A stretch of 8,071 nt of DNA from Bacteroidota bacterium. GTDB taxonomy: Bacteria > Bacteroidota > Bacteroidia > Bacteroidales > CAJPTX01. Below the pieces are notes generated by a model, which was not told the origin of the DNA, searched no databases, and was given only the letters and a program-made list of their open reading frames with translations. The position numbers and the translations under genes are program-made. The stretch spans positions 1 to 8,071 of the forward strand of contig PDRH01000065.1 in assembly GCA_002748015.1 (NCBI GenBank). Reading direction: 5' to 3'. This document shows, in pieces, positions 5,782-8,071 of the stretch; the first letter of the stretch is position 1, and each line of letters begins with the position of its first letter.

Positions 5782-6555
5782 ATGGCGATAATTACCCCTG
5801 TGCGTCCCAAGTGGATGCGTCGTGATGGTGTGGTGGTCTATGTGGCCAAGAGGCAGATGCGCGCCCGCTCCCGTGCTGCCAGCATTCGTAATCCCCGTAC
5901 TGAGTCCCAGCAGTCCAACCGTTCAAAGTTCGGTGTGGCCACTGCCTTCCTCCGCCAGCTGCAGGCGATGGTGGCCGTGGGCTTCCAGCCGGAGTACACC
6001 CAGCGCAATGGGCGTAGGGTGGGGGCTTTCCACGTGGCCCTGGGCGAGCTATTGCGTAAGGGCATGCGGCAGGGTGGGGCCGATGGTAGGACGTGGATGA
6101 TTGACTACCCGAAGGTAAAGCTATCGCAGGGTAAGAGCCTGGCGGCCTATCCGCTCGAGGCGCATCGCTCGGGTGGCGAGCTGCAGATGCAGTTTCCGAA
6201 GGGGCTACCCCGCGGGGCGGCGCGTGTGCGTGTGGCCGTTCATTGTCCTAGGGCTGGGGCCACCTGCCACTTTACGGTGCCTGCTCCCCGGCCTGGGGAG
6301 GCTGTGGCGATTACCCTTCCGAAGTGGGCGCAGCGGGGGGATATCCACGTTTTCTATATGCTCGATCCTGCGGGGCGTAGCGCCTGGTCCTCGGGCTATG
6401 CCTTCGTGCCGAAGGGGCGGGGTGGGCGTAGCGCTGGGGGGCGATTTGCTGCCCCTGAACCTTCGGCTGGGGTGGCGGTTGCGGCGGAGCGTGCCATTTC
6501 GCCGGGGGTTGGCGGAGCGGATCGGCATTGTAGCGGAAAGGCCGGGGGCGGGTAG
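5782..6555 (+). CDS. DUF6266-like protein with unusual C-terminal extension
   Basis: This is a 257-residue protein without signal peptide or membrane segment. Residues about 36-65 (RNPRTESQQSNRSKFGVATAF) carry the NPRT..QQ..R.KF pattern, followed by VAVGFQPEYTQRNGRRVGAFHVAL and IDYPKVKLSQG (about 107-117). A beta-rich half ends YMLDPAGRSAWSSGYAFV. This order matches DUF6266 as I remember it, a Bacteroidota family of unknown function. The usual N-terminal Gly-rich 'GKxGN' segment is replaced by a basic RRDGVVVYVAKRQMRARSR. The last ~45 residues (after AFVPKG) are rich in Gly, Ala and Arg and look unlike the family; I saw no better continuation in another frame, so this is an extension or the result of a late frameshift. 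The start ATG follows a TAG-containing leader without SD. The stop is TAG. It is G-rich on the + strand, in contrast to the left-hand genes. Confidence 0.7.
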   Translation: MAIITPVRPKWMRRDGVVVYVAKRQMRARSRAASIRNPRTESQQSNRSKFGVATAFLRQLQAMVAVGFQPEYTQRNGRRVGAFHVALGELLRKGMRQGGADGRTWMIDYPKVKLSQGKSLAAYPLEAHRSGGELQMQFPKGLPRGAARVRVAVHCPRAGATCHFTVPAPRPGEAVAITLPKWAQRGDIHVFYMLDPAGRSAWSSGYAFVPKGRGGRSAGGRFAAPEPSAGVAVAAERAISPGVGGADRHCSGKAGGG

Positions 6556-6602
6556 AGGGTTTCCCTACCGGTGGAGTGGGGGTGCATATGGTGCGAGTTT
6601 GC

Positions 6603-6610
6603 TACCTTTG
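6603..6610 (+). promoter_or_regulatory. Probable -7 element for the DUF1703-type gene
   Basis: TACCTTTG is a full match to TAnnTTTG and identical to the tRNA gene's -7 element. No TTG sits at the -33 position, where the sequence is G-rich. It lies 31 nt before the ATG at 6642, giving a leader of about 25 nt. Confidence 0.55.
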
Positions 6611-6626
6611 CCGTGAACGAATGTAG

Positions 6627-6633
6627 AAAGGAG
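6627..6633 (+). promoter_or_regulatory. Strong Shine-Dalgarno sequence AAAGGAG
   Basis: AAAGGAG lies 8 nt before the ATG at 6642 and fixes that start. A near-ideal Shine-Dalgarno is unusual for Bacteroidota genes, and the other genes in this window lack one. Confidence 0.6.
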
Positions 6634-6641
6634 CACGGGCT

Positions 6642-8071
6642 ATGGCTATAGAGAAGGGGAAGTTCCCAGCGACGACGGCGAGCTTTGAGAAGATCCGCCG
6701 TAGGGAGATGTACTACGTGGATAAGACAGCTTTGGCCTGGCAGCTGGTTAACGAGCGGGAGATAGTCTTCCTGAGCCGTCCACGGCGCTTCGGGAAGAGC
6801 ATGCTGCTGAATACGTTAGCATGCTACCTGGAGGGACGGCGCGAGCTGTTCGAGGGGCTGGCACTCTACCCGCTGGAGGAGGCCAGGGGGGAGAGGGCAT
6901 GGGTGAAGCACCCGGTGCTGCGGTTCGACTTCAGCGGGATAATGGAGCCCACGCCTGCAGCGATGGGTCGGATGGTGCGTGATCGGATAGGCATGGCGTT
7001 TGAGAGCCAGGGCTTGCCTTCACCTCCGGCTGGTGAGGAGATAACGGTTTTTACGGCGATTAGGCGGCTGGAGCAGGCGGCTGGAACGCAGGTGGCCGTT
7101 ATCATTGACGAGTATGATAGCGCATTGCTCGATACGCTGATTGCGGGGGACCTGGAGGGGATGGAGCGCGTGCGGCAGTACATGCGGGGCTTCTACCGCT
7201 CGCTGAAGTCGGCGGAGGGATCGCTGCGCTTCATGATGGTTACGGGGGTGAGCCAGATACGCCACGTGGGCCTATTCAGCGGGTTCAATAATATAGAGGA
7301 TATCAGCTTCGACCCCGACTACCATAGCATCTGCGGGATTACGGAGGCGGAGATACACGAGTACCTGCCGGAGCAGCTGGTGCACATGGCGGCGGTCAAG
7401 GGGGTGAGCGCCGAGGAGATGATGGACCAGCTGAAGTACAAGTACGATGGCTACCGCTTCACTGAGGTGGCGGAGGATGTGTACAACCCCTTCGGGCTGA
7501 TCAACGCCATGAAGTCCTGCCGGCTGGATGACTACTGGTCAGATATGGGCACGAGCAGCAGCGCGGACATGCTCATCCCCCGCTACGATGCGCTAGGGGT
7601 GCTGCAGCTGGATGGGCAGCTGAAGGCGCGCAAGAAGGAGCTGTCGAGGTTCAACTTCGAGCATAGCGACCCGATTCCCTTCCTCTACCAGACGGGCTAC
7701 CTGAGCATAAAGGGGATGACGGACGAGGGGGACTTCCTGCTGGACTTCCCGAACCTGGAGGTGCGCGAGAGCATCATGGAGATCCTGGCGCCGCGGACGC
7801 TGGGGATAGTACGGGGCATCACCTACCATGGGCTGAAGCAGAACCTGGTGCGGGCGCTGAACGGGACGGATATCAAGGCCTTCGAGGCGTGCCTGCAGGC
7901 CTTCCTGGCGAGCCTTCCCTTTGAGCACGAGAAGGGCGATGATGAGAAGGCATGGGCGCTACGGGAGTGCCGGTATCGGGATGCGGTGCACCTGGTGTTC
8001 ATAGGGGTGCAGGGGGATGTGCGGGTGGAGCAGATCGCCGCCGGTGGCATTTCGGATGTTGAGGTCGTCGG
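6642..8071 (+). CDS. AAA-ATPase-like / PD-(D/E)XK nuclease protein (DUF1703 type), 3' end cut
   Basis: The frame runs open from ATG 6642 to the window end, 476 residues. Family members are usually somewhat over 500 residues, so only the nuclease end is missing. The N-terminal AAA-ATPase-like domain (PF09820 type) shows YYVDKT at 24-29, a P-loop variant RPRRFGKS at 46-53 and Walker B VIIDEYD at 153-159. VTGVSQIRHVGLFSGFNN, DPDYHSICGITEAEI and the typical KYKYDGYRF...VYNPFGL follow. The C-terminal part (YRDAVHLVFIGVQGDVRVEQ... GGISDVEVV) is the start of the PD-(D/E)XK nuclease domain; the catalytic D/E-X-K lies beyond the edge. Such proteins occur in many copies in Bacteroidota genomes; their role is unknown, with DNA cleavage inferred from the fold. 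I checked the frame codon by codon and saw no stop or frameshift. A strong SD precedes the start. Confidence 0.92.
   Translation, partial: MAIEKGKFPATTASFEKIRRREMYYVDKTALAWQLVNEREIVFLSRPRRFGKSMLLNTLACYLEGRRELFEGLALYPLEEARGERAWVKHPVLRFDFSGIMEPTPAAMGRMVRDRIGMAFESQGLPSPPAGEEITVFTAIRRLEQAAGTQVAVIIDEYDSALLDTLIAGDLEGMERVRQYMRGFYRSLKSAEGSLRFMMVTGVSQIRHVGLFSGFNNIEDISFDPDYHSICGITEAEIHEYLPEQLVHMAAVKGVSAEEMMDQLKYKYDGYRFTEVAEDVYNPFGLINAMKSCRLDDYWSDMGTSSSADMLIPRYDALGVLQLDGQLKARKKELSRFNFEHSDPIPFLYQTGYLSIKGMTDEGDFLLDFPNLEVRESIMEILAPRTLGIVRGITYHGLKQNLVRALNGTDIKAFEACLQAFLASLPFEHEKGDDEKAWALRECRYRDAVHLVFIGVQGDVRVEQIAAGGISDVEVV

Noticed and set aside
5782..6616. Alternative plus-strand frames and antisense frames over the DUF6266-like gene
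   Set aside because: They are Arg/Ser/Pro-rich shadows in a G-rich stretch; only the 5782 frame has the NPRT-QQ-R-KF pattern.

Overview
The window looks like chromosomal DNA from a GC-rich member of the Bacteroidota. Four things point there. The best promoter matches have the Bacteroidota form (TTG, about 19-20 nt, then TAnnTTTG), at the tRNA and at the lipoprotein pair. There is a DUF4294 protein and a DUF6266-like protein, both Bacteroidota-typical families. The lipoproteins carry a Lys/Asp/Glu-rich patch right after the acylated cysteine, like the surface-export signal known from Capnocytophaga/Bacteroides. Finally, most genes lack Shine-Dalgarno sequences. I cannot name the genus.

Left part (1-2440): a nearly complete creD-family inner-membrane protein gene (start lies just off the window), then a stand-alone CAT-anticodon tRNA with its own promoter and intrinsic terminator, then a secreted DUF4294 protein and a terminator hairpin. 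All are on the + strand and strongly C-rich on that strand. This part looks like ordinary chromosome.

Middle part (2441-5780): an accessory-looking region. It holds a long intergenic stretch with a perfect 19-bp inverted repeat and a decayed 3' tail of an ankyrin-type gene. An AT-rich promoter/leader with a 13-codon leader ORF follows, then a tandem pair of paralogous lipoproteins of no recognised family (+ strand), then a converging ankyrin-repeat lipoprotein (- strand). The tail remnant (2691-2741) and the end of the intact ankyrin gene (4585-4635) are 51-bp near-identical direct repeats that bracket the lipoprotein pair. This indicates a duplicated locus of which one copy has decayed.

Right part (5782-8071): a DUF6266-like protein with an unusual Gly/Ala/Arg-rich C-terminal extension, then a DUF1703-type protein (AAA-ATPase-like domain plus start of a PD-(D/E)XK nuclease domain) cut by the window end. 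These genes are G-rich on the + strand, the reverse of the left part.

The genes do not form an evident single pathway. The most notable signals are the duplicated ankyrin/lipoprotein locus, the leader region of the lipoprotein pair, the sharp GC-skew reversal, and unusual codon habits (TAG stops in 5 of 6 complete genes, many ATA Ile codons in a GC-rich gene). I did not find a CRISPR array, an insertion sequence, or convincing evidence for a wholly new multi-gene system.
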